In this document: piece after piece, positions 1-8,427 of the stretch
Layout of the letters: every line of letters starts with the position of its first letter
Numbering within the stretch: position 1 is the stretch's first letter
NCBI RefSeq assembly: GCF_000422285.1
Contig: NZ_AULM01000014.1
Span: 1 to 64,000 of the forward strand
DNA from: Desulfatiglans anilini DSM 4660
GTDB taxonomy: Bacteria > Desulfobacterota > DSM-4660 > Desulfatiglandales > Desulfatiglandaceae
Length of the DNA: 64,000 bases
Reading direction: 5' to 3'
The notes under the pieces: generated by a model
What the model was told of the DNA's origin: nothing
What the model saw: the letters and a program-made list of their open reading frames with translations, nothing else
Database searches by the model: none
Made by a program: the position numbers and the translations under genes

Positions 1-70
1 CTCCCCGATCGAAAATGGTTTAGCAAAAGGCCCTCTTTTATGCTAGACACATAGTCATTTCCATCCGCGA

Positions 71-230
71 ATGGACTTTCCGGCCGATCCCGGCTTCAAT
101 CTTTTCATCCCCTTGTGCTGCACCTGGGCGGCGTCTCCGCGCAAACGCCCGGTTTCATCGACGCGGCGAAAACCGGGACCAGCCGTGAAGGGGGCGAAGA
201 AACCGGGAATCGCCGCAAACCTTACCTGGT
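71..230. repeat. Degenerate copy of the intergenic palindromic repeat
   Basis: This spacer resembles the repeat family described at 8028-8167 (for example a CGGCCGATCCCGGCTTCAATC-like start and TCCGCGCAAACG further on), but many bases differ and the central palindrome is gone. It lies directly next to the better copy at 231-417. I see no convincing gene in 1-455. The alignment was done by eye, so the boundaries are approximate. Confidence 0.35.
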
Positions 231-417
231 TTCCATCCGGAAACGAGGATTTTTCTTCACACCCTTCGGGTGCTCAGTCCCACCGCTTCGCGGCGGGTCC
301 CGGTTTGGCCAATATCAAGGAAATCAAGCGTTTGCGCGGATGCGACCTGCAGGTCGCCCCACAAGCAAACGTGCAGATTGACGCCGAGATTGGCCAAAAA
401 GACCCTTTCCGGATTGC
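231..417 (-). repeat. Palindromic intergenic repeat, long form (copy A)
   Basis: A long-form member in reverse orientation. It runs from TTTCCATCCGGAAA at the left through a hairpin block (CACCGCTTCGCGGCGGG), TTGGCCAATATC, the core GCGACCTGCAGGTCGC and TTGGCCAAAAAGACC to TTTCCGGATTG at the right. It ends about 40 bp before the ATG at 456, so it makes up most of that gene's upstream region and may be in its mRNA leader. Confidence 0.75.
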
Positions 418-455
418 AACTACCTATTGCAGGGGCAGAGCTCAGGAGAAAAACA

Positions 456-2570
456 ATGGCTTCCGAAACAACCAACCTCGCATCCTTTTTCCACCCCCGC
501 AACGTCGCCGTCATCGGCGCGTCGGCCGACCCGGCCAATCTCGGGCGGAACATCATCAAGAACCTGCTCAATTTCGGGTACCAGGGCGAGATCCTGCCGG
601 TCAACATCCAGAAAGGAGTCCTTTTCGGCCAGCGCATCTACGGCTCGGTCGAGGAGGTGGACCACCCGGTCGACCTGGCGGTGATCCTCACACCGGCAAA
701 GACCATCCCCGGCATCATGGAGGCCTGCGGGCGCAAGGGGGTCCGCCGGATCGTCATCGAATCGGGGGGATTCTCCGAGATGGGGGAGGAAGGACTGCCC
801 CTGGAAGAGGCATGCCTCTCCGTCGCCCGCCGCTACGGCATCCGTTTCGTCGGCCCGAACGGGATCGGCGTCACCAATCTCCAGAACGGGCTGGTGCTCC
901 CCTTCTGGCCGATGCGCGAGGATCTGAAGCTCGGCAAGGTCTCCATCCTGGCCCAGAGCGGCGGCGTCGGGTTGAGCTACCTCGGCTTCCTGGCGGAGGA
1001 AAACATCGGGCTGAACAAATTCGTCTCCATGGGAAACAAGCTGAATGTCGACGAGAACGACCTGCTCGAGGTCCTGATCGAGGACGAAGGGACCGAGATC
1101 ATCCTGCTCTACCTGGAAGGGTTCAAAGACGGGCGCCGCTTCCTGGAGATCGCCTCCCGCTCCCCGAAGCCCATCCTCGTCCACAAATCCAACCGCTTTC
1201 AGGAAAGCGCCCGCATTGCCCACTCGCACACCGCCGCCCTCTTCGCGGATGACCTCCTGGTGGATCAGGCCCTGGAACAGGTCGGCTGCGTCCGAGTGAA
1301 CACCATGGTGGACGCCGTCGATTACGTCAAGAGCCTGACCCTTCCGCCCCTCAGGGGAAACCGGCTGGCGGTCGTTTCCCGCTCCGGCGGGCACGCCGTC
1401 ATCGCCGCCGATGCCTGCGCCCACTACGGCTTCGACCTGCCGCCTTTTCCGCGCGACTTCCTCGCCCGGATCGAAACGAGCTTCCGCGCCAAGGTCATCC
1501 GCCTCCAGAACCCGCTCGATCTGGGCGACCTGTTCGATCTGGCCGTCTATGAAAACATTGTCGAGGAGATGCTCAAACGGGGCGACGTGGACGGCCTCCT
1601 TCTCGTGCACGGCTACCGGCGCGGGCTGGACCACGAAGACAGCCGGAAGCTGGTCCGCCGGGTGGAGGAACTGATCGATACGTATCGGAAGCCCGTCGCA
1701 GTCGCCATCTTCACCGAGGCGGTGGAGGTGGATTTTCTGCGGCGGCACACCGGCGTCCCCATCTTCACCGCCCCCGAAAACGCCATGCGCGCCTTTTATC
1801 TTTCCCACCAGTGGGGCGTCCGCAAAAAGGCCGCCAAGGCGATCAGCCCCCTTGCGGAAATCCGCTCCAAGACGCCGCCTGCCTCCCTCCCCCCGACGTC
1901 AGGGCGCGCACACCTGCTCCTGAGCGAAGCCACAGCCTTTGTCAAGGCCTACGGCTTTCCGGTTCCGGAATACAGGCTGGCACGGTCCGCCGGCGAGGCC
2001 GCAACGGCCTGGCGGAGCATCGGCGGCCCGGTCGCCCTGAAGGTCAACCGCCCGCACATCTCGCACAAGACCGATGCGGGCGCGGTGATCCTGGGCATCG
2101 ATTCGAGCGATGCCGCGGCAGAGGCCTTCGAGGACCTGGCCCGGAGGCTGGCCCCGGAGCCGCTGGAGGCCCTGATCCAGGCCATGGCGCCAGGCGGCCG
2201 CGAAGTGATTCTCGGAGGCAAGCAAGACGAGGTGTTCGGGCCTGTGGTCCTCTTCGGGCTGGGAGGCATCTTCGTCGAAGCGCTCGAGGACGTGGCCTGG
2301 CGCGCCGCACCCCTCGAACGAGCCGATGCCCGTGCCATGATGCAGCAAATCCGCGGCCGGAGGATCCTCGAGGGCATCCGCGGGGAGGAGCCGTGCGATT
2401 TCGAGGCGCTGGAAGACCTGCTCGTCCGGCTCTCGCGGATGCTCGTGGACCACCCCGGCATCTTCGAAATCGACATCAACCCCGTGCGGGTGGGGCGGAA
2501 GGGGCGCGGGGCGGCGGCACTCGATGCGCGGATTCTGCTTCGATCCGGCGGAGACCCCCGGGCGGACTGA
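456..2570 (+). CDS. Acetate/acyl-CoA synthetase, ADP-forming (fused alpha-beta)
   Basis: A 704-aa NDP-forming acyl-CoA synthetase that would interconvert acyl-CoA + ADP + Pi and acid + ATP + CoA in the cytoplasm. Domains in order: CoA-binding Rossmann domain (about residues 10-105, with RNVAVIGAS), two succinyl-CoA-ligase-like domains (about 155-450), and a C-terminal ATP-grasp domain (about 480-700, with ALKVNRPHISHKTDAG and FEIDINPV). His258 in SHTAAL sits where the phospho-histidine of this family lies. There is no GNAT domain, unlike the Pat-type relatives. ATG 456 is preferred over an upstream in-frame start because AGGAGA precedes it by 7 bases and the upstream codons lie inside a repeat. 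The substrate cannot be told from sequence; acetate fits the many acetate genes in the window. Confidence 0.9.
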   Translation: MASETTNLASFFHPRNVAVIGASADPANLGRNIIKNLLNFGYQGEILPVNIQKGVLFGQRIYGSVEEVDHPVDLAVILTPAKTIPGIMEACGRKGVRRIVIESGGFSEMGEEGLPLEEACLSVARRYGIRFVGPNGIGVTNLQNGLVLPFWPMREDLKLGKVSILAQSGGVGLSYLGFLAEENIGLNKFVSMGNKLNVDENDLLEVLIEDEGTEIILLYLEGFKDGRRFLEIASRSPKPILVHKSNRFQESARIAHSHTAALFADDLLVDQALEQVGCVRVNTMVDAVDYVKSLTLPPLRGNRLAVVSRSGGHAVIAADACAHYGFDLPPFPRDFLARIETSFRAKVIRLQNPLDLGDLFDLAVYENIVEEMLKRGDVDGLLLVHGYRRGLDHEDSRKLVRRVEELIDTYRKPVAVAIFTEAVEVDFLRRHTGVPIFTAPENAMRAFYLSHQWGVRKKAAKAISPLAEIRSKTPPASLPPTSGRAHLLLSEATAFVKAYGFPVPEYRLARSAGEAATAWRSIGGPVALKVNRPHISHKTDAGAVILGIDSSDAAAEAFEDLARRLAPEPLEALIQAMAPGGREVILGGKQDEVFGPVVLFGLGGIFVEALEDVAWRAAPLERADARAMMQQIRGRRILEGIRGEEPCDFEALEDLLVRLSRMLVDHPGIFEIDINPVRVGRKGRGAAALDARILLRSGGDPRAD

Positions 2571-2584
2571 GCCGAACCTGGGTC

Positions 2585-3883
2585 TCAGGGTTCGAAACGC
2601 TCCAGGACGATCGACGCGTTCTGTCCGCCGAAACCGAAGCTGTTGTTGAGGCATCGGGTGACGGCGCCTTGGACCGCCACAAGCGGCGTGTAGTTCAGAT
2701 CGCACTCCGGATCCGGATGATCCAGGTTGATGGTGGGATGAATCCACCCCCGCTCGATCGTCAGCGCAATCGCGATGGCTTCAACCCCCCCGGCGGCGCC
2801 GATCATGTGGCCCGTGATCGATTTGGTGGAATTGATGGGGATTCGGTAGGCATGTTTTCCGAGGGCCTCTTTGATCGCGCGGGTCTCTGCGGGATCGTTC
2901 AGGGGCGTGGACGTCCCGTGGGCGTTGATGTAATCGATCTCCTCCGGCCTGCGTCCAGCCCTTTTCAATGCATCTTCCATCGCCTTGGCCTGCATGCGGG
3001 CGGTCGGTTCCGGCGCCGCGATGTGATAGGCATCCGAGGTCGCCCCGTACCCCGACATCTCGCAGTAGATGCGGGCGCCGCGCTCGAGCGCATGGCTTCG
3101 CTCCTCCAGGATGACGATCCCGGCCCCCTCTCCCATGACAAACCCGTCGCGATCCCTGTCAAAAGGTCTGGAGGCCTTCTCGGGTTCGTCGTTTCGGCGG
3201 CTCATGGCGTTCATGGCTGCAAACCCTCCGAAAACGAACGGCGTGATGCAGGCATCCACCCCTCCCGTCACCATCACGGTCTCCTCCCCAAGCAGGATCT
3301 GTTTGTAGGAGGCGATCATGGCGTGGTTCGAAGAGGCGCAGGCCGTCGAGACCGTCGAGGCGATGCCGTGGATCCCATACTTCATCGTAACCGTCACCGG
3401 CACGGAGCAGATCTGCACATGGGGTAGGCCGAAAGGGGAAATCCTTTTGGGGCCGTGGTATTTCAGAAAGCTCTTGTGCCACCGCTCGCACAGGTCCATG
3501 TTCTGCGCCCCGACTCCGAGGATGGCGCCGACCCGATGCGCTTCGACGCCTTTCAGCGTAAAATCGAACTCGCCCTTATCCCCCTCCCTGGGCAGGAGGG
3601 TGAAACCCGCGTCCTCGAGCGCCAGCCGCGCCCCGGCCAGGGCGAATTCGGAGGTGCGCCCCAGATAGCGGAAGCTCTTGGTACGTGGGATAAAATCCCC
3701 CAGATCGAAGGACGGGACGGGGCAGGCGATCTGTGAGTTGTACTGGTCCATCTCGCAGTCTTCGAAGACGATCCGGCGCGCCCCCGACTTTCCGGAGACC
3801 AACGCCTTCCAGAAGGCCTCCTTGCCGATGCCGACCGGCGTGATCGGCCCAAGGCCAGTGATGACGACTCGCTTGAAACCCAT
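2585..3883 (-). CDS. fabF: 3-oxoacyl-ACP synthase II
   Basis: A 432-aa KAS II-type condensing enzyme of fatty acid elongation. It begins with the usual VVITGLGPITPVG. The Cys-His-His triad is visible: Cys182 in STACASSNHAM, His in NAHGTSTPLND and His in SITGHMIGAAGG; the C-terminal NNSFGFGGQNAS is also typical. The start at 3883 has GAGGAAA just upstream and matches the family's N-terminus. The gene is convergent with the acyl-CoA synthetase across 14 bp and lies downstream of the cytidylate-kinase-like gene in the same direction. No ACP or other fab gene is adjacent, so it could serve a specialised pathway instead of bulk lipid synthesis. Confidence 0.92.
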   Translation of the reverse strand: MGFKRVVITGLGPITPVGIGKEAFWKALVSGKSGARRIVFEDCEMDQYNSQIACPVPSFDLGDFIPRTKSFRYLGRTSEFALAGARLALEDAGFTLLPREGDKGEFDFTLKGVEAHRVGAILGVGAQNMDLCERWHKSFLKYHGPKRISPFGLPHVQICSVPVTVTMKYGIHGIASTVSTACASSNHAMIASYKQILLGEETVMVTGGVDACITPFVFGGFAAMNAMSRRNDEPEKASRPFDRDRDGFVMGEGAGIVILEERSHALERGARIYCEMSGYGATSDAYHIAAPEPTARMQAKAMEDALKRAGRRPEEIDYINAHGTSTPLNDPAETRAIKEALGKHAYRIPINSTKSITGHMIGAAGGVEAIAIALTIERGWIHPTINLDHPDPECDLNYTPLVAVQGAVTRCLNNSFGFGGQNASIVLERFEP

Positions 3884-4027
3884 GTGTTTTCCTCGGAAAG
3901 AAACAAGGCAACCCGGCGCTACGCCCCGTCGGCCTGGCTCACCCGTTGGAAGGAAGAGCCGCCCGGGGTTCTCGCGGCAGGGAATCATTTCCCCGGGCAA
4001 GCCATGTTCCAGATCGATGCACGTTCC

Positions 4028-4648
4028 TCAGGTCTTTTTTCCCGCCAGACCGACGATCAAATCCACGGCTGCATCCATGGACACCCGACCCGTGTTGATG
4101 GTCAGGTCATACGAGAGCGGATCATCGTGCCGTTCCGGCTCCGCGTAGAAATTGAGGAAGCGGCTTCTGATATCGTCAGCCCTGCGCATGGCCTTTTCGG
4201 CATCTTCCTGCTTGAGACCATACTGGGTGACCAGAAAGTGGATGCGTGAAGGCACGTCCCCGACCAGGAGAATATGCACCGCTCCTGCGTGCTTCTCCAG
4301 AATGAACTGGCCGCCTCTTCCGACCAGCACCACGTCACCCTTCTCATAAAAATCGAGGATGGTCTCTTTGACCGCGTCGACATAACTCTTCTCGTCGACA
4401 TAACCGTAGTTATCGGCGCAGAGTCTTTCAACATAGCTGGTCGAAACGATCTTGTCCAAAAACTTCATCAGTTTGTCAGTGCCACGCTTCTCGAAGGACT
4501 TGATCTGGTCGTGGGACACCTGCGCCTTGATCGCAATCTCCTTGATCATATCTTCGTGAACATACCGATATCCCAACTCCTTGGCCACCCGCTCCGCCAG
4601 GGTTCTTCCCCCTGCTCCGAACTGCCGCGAAATCGTCACAACCGCCAT
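4028..4648 (-). CDS. Cytidylate kinase-like family protein
   Basis: A 206-aa P-loop protein of the cytidylate-kinase-like family. It starts MAVVTISRQFGAGGRTLAER, a variant nucleotide-binding loop, followed by YRYVHEDMI and a conserved VVLVGRGGQFILEK strand-loop. The substrate is unknown; these proteins are related to CMP kinase but are distinct from the essential Cmk. The start at 4648 has GGAGGGAG upstream; a longer frame would run into repeat copy B. It is 144 bp upstream of fabF on the same strand, so co-transcription is possible. Confidence 0.8.
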   Translation of the reverse strand: MAVVTISRQFGAGGRTLAERVAKELGYRYVHEDMIKEIAIKAQVSHDQIKSFEKRGTDKLMKFLDKIVSTSYVERLCADNYGYVDEKSYVDAVKETILDFYEKGDVVLVGRGGQFILEKHAGAVHILLVGDVPSRIHFLVTQYGLKQEDAEKAMRRADDIRSRFLNFYAEPERHDDPLSYDLTINTGRVSMDAAVDLIVGLAGKKT

Positions 4649-4668
4649 AGCCTCTCCCTCCTCATAAG

Positions 4669-4859
4669 TTTCCGTCCGGAAATGGTCTTTTCGGCCAATT
4701 TCGGCGTCAATCTGCACGTTTGCTTGTGCGGCGACCTGCAGGTCGCCTCCGCACAAACCCTTGCTTTTCTTATTACTGGCCAAACCGGGACCCGCTTCGA
4801 AGCGGTGGGATTGAGCATCCGAAGGGTGTGAGGAAAAATCCTCATTTCCGGCCTGGGAA
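4669..4859 (+). repeat. Palindromic intergenic repeat, long form (copy B)
   Basis: A complete long-form member. It has a left terminus around TCCGGAAATGG, then TTTTCGGCCAAT, the 18-bp perfect palindrome GGCGACCTGCAGGTCGCC near the left third, and a hairpin block containing the 14-bp palindrome CCGCTTCGAAGCGG. A second small stem (CATCC-GAA-GGGTG) follows, ending in ATCCTCATTTCCGG. It begins about 20 bp upstream of the start of the cytidylate-kinase-like gene and occupies that gene's promoter side. Confidence 0.8.
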
Positions 4860-4879
4860 CTGTTTCGTTTTCAACGCGT

Positions 4880-4937
4880 AATTTCCGGATTGGAAACCCG
4901 GTTGTACCCAGGAAATCATTTCCGGATTGAAACCATC
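4880..4937 (+). repeat. Short satellite module of the repeat family
   Basis: A roughly 45-58 bp unit that accompanies the large palindrome, here with TTGGAAACCCGGTTGTACCC and GGAAATCATTTCC. The second part is a small perfect stem (GGAAAT-C-ATTTCC). Matching units follow the large repeat at 8161-8203 and 12353-12400, and one stands alone at 44011-44055. From here to 5129 nothing else is recognisable. Confidence 0.6.
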
Positions 4938-5129
4938 GGGTTTCAGGAGTGTAAACTGACCATCCAGCTTAGATCGTCTCCGAACAGACACCGCTCCAGC
5001 CAACGCCCCGACGGGCCGGCAAGCCGGATCTCAAGACATGCCAAACCTATTATCACATCCAAATGCCTTTTGTCAGATGAAAAAAGAAGCCGGGCAGACC
5101 CGCGGCCGCCTTTTGAAAGGGCGCCGGCA

Positions 5130-6599
5130 TCAAGGCCCTTCATCGGCCGGGAAGATGTTTCCGGGCGCGAGGATCCCCTTCGGGTCGAAGCTGCGCTTGA
5201 GCGCCTTCATGGCGGTGATGACGGCAGGAGGATATTGGAGCGCGAGGTGCTCCCGTTTCATCTTTCCGACCCCATGCTCCCCGGTGATGGTCCCGCCCAG
5301 CGCGACCGCCCTGCGCGCCATCAGCAGGTCCACCTCCTCGGCCGTTCGCTTCTCCTCCGGATCGCGGGCGATGAAATTGAAGTGCGGATGGCCCTCGCCG
5401 ATGTGTGCAAAGCGCACCACCGGCATCGATCCGAGGCGGGCCCGGACCTCTTCGAAACAGGCGAACAGCTCCGGGAGACGCCGATACGGAACGGCCCAAT
5501 CCGTCGAAATCTTGCAGCCGCCTGTGCGGACCGCCTGGATGCTGAGCGCATTCATGCTCTCCGGCACGAAATGGCGCAATTTCATGACGTGGTCCTTCTG
5601 CGCATCCGTCAAGGCGATCCGGGTGTCGCCGGCCAGCGGCGTGTGCTGTTCGATCAGACGGGACCAGGCCTCCAGCCGGGCCTCGTAGCCCTCCTCCGCT
5701 CCGTATTCCTGTTCGAAGTAGACGATTGCACGGGCGGATGGCGGGATGCTGAGGCCCTCGGCCCTGCCCCGGATGATCTCCAGGCAGCCTTCGTCCAGGA
5801 ACTCCAGGCTCCGTGGATCGCAGGCCGGATCCTCCCGTGCGCTGATGACGAAGTCGAGCGCGCGGCTCATGTCGGGGAAAAAGACCAGTACGAGCATGAA
5901 GGCCTCGGGCAGTTCGGTCAGGGCGACCTCGATCCGGGTCACGACCCCGAGCGTACCCTCCGATCCGACAAAGAGGCGCGCCGGATCGTAAAACGCGCCG
6001 TAACCGGCGCAGATCTTGCCGCCCTCGGCGGTGCGCGCCGTGATCACACGCCCCGATCCGTCCACAACCTGCAGCGCCCTGACCCATTCGATCGTGGCCC
6101 CGTATTTGAGGGAACGGGAGCCCGATGCGTTGGTGGCCACGTTTCCGCCCAGAGTGCACTCGGCCGCGCTGGTCGGATCCGGTGGATAGAAAAGACCTTC
6201 CGCGGCGGCCGCCGCCTTGAACTCGGCCAGGACCACCCCCGGTTCGACCAGGGCGCGCCGCCGGACTCGATCGATATCCAGGATCCGGTTGAACCGCTCG
6301 AGCGACAGGGCGACGCCCCCCGGCGCCATCGAGGCCCCGGTGAGCGAGGAGCGCAGACCCTGGCAGGTGACGGACCCTCCCCTGTCCGAGATCATCCGCA
6401 GGCATTCCTGGATGTCGGCGGTGTCTTCCGGCCTGAAAAGCGCCTCGAAACCGCCCTGCATCCCCAGGGCATCGTGGCGGTAACCCTCGACGATGTCGGG
6501 GTCGGTCACCCACTTGCCTGACTGTACGAAGGATTCCAACCGGAAGGACCGCCGCTCAGGAGAGATACGGCGCCCACTGGCGGGCCGTATCGGCGACAT
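5130..6599 (-). CDS. FAD-binding oxidase, GlcD / D-lactate dehydrogenase type
   Basis: A flavin oxidoreductase of the 2-hydroxyacid family (489 aa from the longest start) that would oxidise glycolate, D-lactate or a similar 2-hydroxyacid. The N-terminal half is a PCMH-type FAD domain with LGGNVATNASGSRSLKYG and FVGSEGTLGVVT; the C-terminal cap ends with GTITGEHGVGKMKREHL, typical of GlcD/DLD. The ATG at 6599 overlaps the upstream gene by 44 bp; a TTG at 6539, which places the N-terminus where the family usually starts, is a good alternative. No GlcE/GlcF or iron-sulfur partner is adjacent. The substrate is not decided by sequence. Confidence 0.85.
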   Translation of the reverse strand: MSPIRPASGRRISPERRSFRLESFVQSGKWVTDPDIVEGYRHDALGMQGGFEALFRPEDTADIQECLRMISDRGGSVTCQGLRSSLTGASMAPGGVALSLERFNRILDIDRVRRRALVEPGVVLAEFKAAAAAEGLFYPPDPTSAAECTLGGNVATNASGSRSLKYGATIEWVRALQVVDGSGRVITARTAEGGKICAGYGAFYDPARLFVGSEGTLGVVTRIEVALTELPEAFMLVLVFFPDMSRALDFVISAREDPACDPRSLEFLDEGCLEIIRGRAEGLSIPPSARAIVYFEQEYGAEEGYEARLEAWSRLIEQHTPLAGDTRIALTDAQKDHVMKLRHFVPESMNALSIQAVRTGGCKISTDWAVPYRRLPELFACFEEVRARLGSMPVVRFAHIGEGHPHFNFIARDPEEKRTAEEVDLLMARRAVALGGTITGEHGVGKMKREHLALQYPPAVITAMKALKRSFDPKGILAPGNIFPADEGP

Positions 6600-7281
6600 A
6601 ACCGGGGGGGACCTTTTTCATGATCTGGTTGTGCCCGGGCAGCAGCACATCGACCTCGAGTTCCGCCAGCCGCAGCAGCGACTCCCTGAGCTGCGGCCCG
6701 CTCGCGCCGTGAAGATCGAAGCGGCCGATGGCATAATCGGCGTACACGACGTCTCCGGAGATCAGGATCCTGCCGGAGCGGTTGTAGAGTCCGATGGAGC
6801 CGGCCGAATGCCCCGGGATGTGCAGGATCTCCCAATCCATCCCCCCGAGTTCGACCACCTCCCCGTCCTCGAGTTTGCGGTCCACTGTGAAGGTGAGGGC
6901 CTTCGGCGTCAGACCGTATTGCATCTCGCACATGTTCCGGAACATATCCATCCCGTAGACGGTCCTGGGGTCCCCCTGCTCCAGGGGTTCGGCCTCCGCC
7001 CGGTGGATCCACAATTCGACCTCCCCCAGGGCGTCGAGCAGCTCGCGCAGACAACCGATGTGATCGAGATGGGTATGGGTCAGAATGATCCGCTTCACCT
7101 TGGCCGGATCCAAACCCAGCCGCCGGATCGCATCCAGCTTGTAGGCCCCTTTTCCGACCAGGCCGGCATCGACCAGCGTCAGGTCTTCGGCGTCCGGCCC
7201 GCCGATGACGTACATATGAGCGTCCGGGATCATCTCGTCCCGCCCCGGTATGAAATAGACTCCCTCGCACACTGCTTTCAT
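6556..7281 (-). CDS. MBL-fold metallo-hydrolase
   Basis: A 241-aa metallo-beta-lactamase-fold hydrolase. The metal-binding signature THTHLDHIG is present, with later ligands in HIPGHSAGSIGLY, GDVVYADYA and LLPGHN, a complete set for a binuclear metal site. Glyoxalase-II-like or thioesterase chemistry is possible. AAGGAGAAGAGG precedes the ATG. It is upstream of, and overlaps, the FAD oxidase gene, so the two are probably co-transcribed and may act on one hydroxyacid or thioester pathway. Confidence 0.85.
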   Translation of the reverse strand: MKAVCEGVYFIPGRDEMIPDAHMYVIGGPDAEDLTLVDAGLVGKGAYKLDAIRRLGLDPAKVKRIILTHTHLDHIGCLRELLDALGEVELWIHRAEAEPLEQGDPRTVYGMDMFRNMCEMQYGLTPKALTFTVDRKLEDGEVVELGGMDWEILHIPGHSAGSIGLYNRSGRILISGDVVYADYAIGRFDLHGASGPQLRESLLRLAELEVDVLLPGHNQIMKKVPPGYVADTARQWAPYLS

Positions 7282-7361
7282 CCTCTTCTCCTTGTCGTGG
7301 ATTTCAACCCACCATACCCTATTGCCGGGCGCGGTTCAAGCAGGAGAACCTGCGGCGCCCC

Positions 7362-7898
7362 TCACCCCTCGATCGGCCGAATCATCAAATAGGCGTTCTG
7401 CCCCTCGGGGTAAAAGCTTTCCTTCAGCCCCAGCGGCACGAGGCCGAAGGATTTGAACAGCTTCAAGGCCGGCAAATTTCCTTCGGCGGTGTGCAGCACC
7501 ACGCTCCGGGCGCCCCCTGTCCGCGCCTTCTTCAAGGCCTCGGACAAAAGCCTGCGTCCGACCCCCATGCCCTGGAACCGGGGCTCCACCGCGATCGCCA
7601 GGATCTCCACGGTGCAATGGAACCGGCCGTTCCCATCGACCGGACCCATCATGACAAAACCGGCCCGGGAGCGGCCCAGCACAGCCACGAGCGTCATGCC
7701 GAACCGATGTCTGAACCACTCTGAGAGGATCTCTCCGTAGGTCCCCCCATACCGCGTGAATACGCGGCGGCTCAAGGCCTCGATGAAGGAGGCGTCCGAC
7801 TCCAGGGAGGAACGGACGAAGGGCGCGGCGGACTTCCGCCCGGCCCCGGGGCCCCGGCCCGGCGCAGACGGAAAAGCCCTTCCGCCGGCCCCGGCCAT
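7362..7898 (-). CDS. GNAT-family N-acetyltransferase
   Basis: A roughly 178-aa acetyltransferase of the GNAT fold. The acetyl-CoA-binding signature is VEPRFQGMGVGRRLLSEAL, followed by NLPALKLFKSFGLVP, the usual beta5-alpha4 segment. The layout resembles RimI-like enzymes. The start is uncertain: ATG 7898 has a weak ribosome site, while TTG 7988 or GTG 7979 would add a basic, low-complexity N-terminus with GAAGGGG upstream. No neighbour shows what it acetylates. Confidence 0.75.
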   Translation of the reverse strand: MAGAGGRAFPSAPGRGPGAGRKSAAPFVRSSLESDASFIEALSRRVFTRYGGTYGEILSEWFRHRFGMTLVAVLGRSRAGFVMMGPVDGNGRFHCTVEILAIAVEPRFQGMGVGRRLLSEALKKARTGGARSVVLHTAEGNLPALKLFKSFGLVPLGLKESFYPEGQNAYLMIRPIEG

Positions 7899-8027
7899 CC
7901 GCCTGGTCAGACGGCTGCGCCGCAGCCGCTCCAAGCGTTTCGTCTCGCCGTATTTTCCGAAGCGTCCCCTGCGACTCACCGCCCGCAACGCCCCTTCACC
8001 GCCCCCCGGTATCCTTCAGGCGGTCCG

Positions 8028-8167
8028 TTTCCAATCCGGAAATGGTCCTTTTGGCCAATCTCGGCGTCAATCTGCACGTTTGCTTGTGCGGCGACCTGCA
8101 GGTCGCCTCCGCGCAAACGCTTGATCTCCTTGATATTGGCCAAAAATCCTCATTTCCGGATTGGAAA
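8028..8167. repeat. Palindromic intergenic repeat, best short-form copy (copy C)
   Basis: A 140-bp imperfect palindrome centred at 8098/8099. The ends TTTCCAATCCGGAAATG (8028-8044) and CATTTCCGGATTGGAAA (8151-8167) are perfect 17-bp inverted repeats. Inside, TTTTGGCCAAT pairs with ATTGGCCAAAA, and GTTTGC plus the 18-bp perfect palindrome GGCGACCTGCAGGTCGCC plus GCAAAC form the centre. A satellite module follows at 8161-8203. The element has no room for a gene. MITE-like or REP-like status is inferred; no transposase lies nearby. Confidence 0.85.
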
Positions 8168-8310
8168 CCGGTTCTACCGGGAAATCATTTCCGGATGGGA
8201 ACCAGCTCGATTTTCTGAATCTTTCACGAATCCGCTTTCATCCGGCGAAGGTCTTTCGCCGGCCGGCTGCGCCGCTCAGCCCCCTTCATGGCGGATCCGC
8301 CGCCCGGTCC

Positions 8311-8418
8311 CGACGTCAATCTGCACGTTTGCTTGTGCGGCGACCTGCAGGTCGCCACGGCGCGAGGGTGCCATTCCCCTGAAATCAGCAAAAAAATCAT
8401 CCTGTCCGGATTGGAAAC
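8311..8418 (+). repeat. Partial palindromic repeat (copy D)
   Basis: This copy keeps CGTCAATCTGCACGTTTGC, the perfect core GGCGACCTGCAGGTCGCC and a right terminus TCCGGATTGGAAAC, but the right inner arm is replaced by unrelated sequence and the left end is missing. It ends about 10 bp before the earliest rnc start. Between copies C and D lies a separate short stem, CCGGCGAA/TTCGCCGG, near 8240-8262. Confidence 0.6.
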
Positions 8419-8427
8419 TTGCGCGCC

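Noticed and set aside
270-455. N-terminal extension of the acyl-CoA synthetase to an in-frame ATG at 270
   Set aside because: The extra 62 codons translate the palindromic repeat (copy A), and ATG 456 has a good ribosome site.
420-1808. Long minus-strand open frame opposite the acyl-CoA synthetase
   Set aside because: Its composition is that of an antisense shadow in GC-rich DNA; the plus strand encodes a complete, motif-rich enzyme.
2580-2610. tRNA T-loop-like GGGTTCGAAA
   Set aside because: It is the end of fabF; no acceptor or anticodon stems surround it.
4708-4780. Recurring short peptides such as VNLHVCLCGDLQVAS in several spacers
   Set aside because: They are translations of the same non-coding palindromic repeat in different places, not a gene family.
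8312-8418. CRISPR array from repeated strings in spacers
   Set aside because: The repeats are single dispersed palindromes separated by kilobases, without regular spacers or cas genes.
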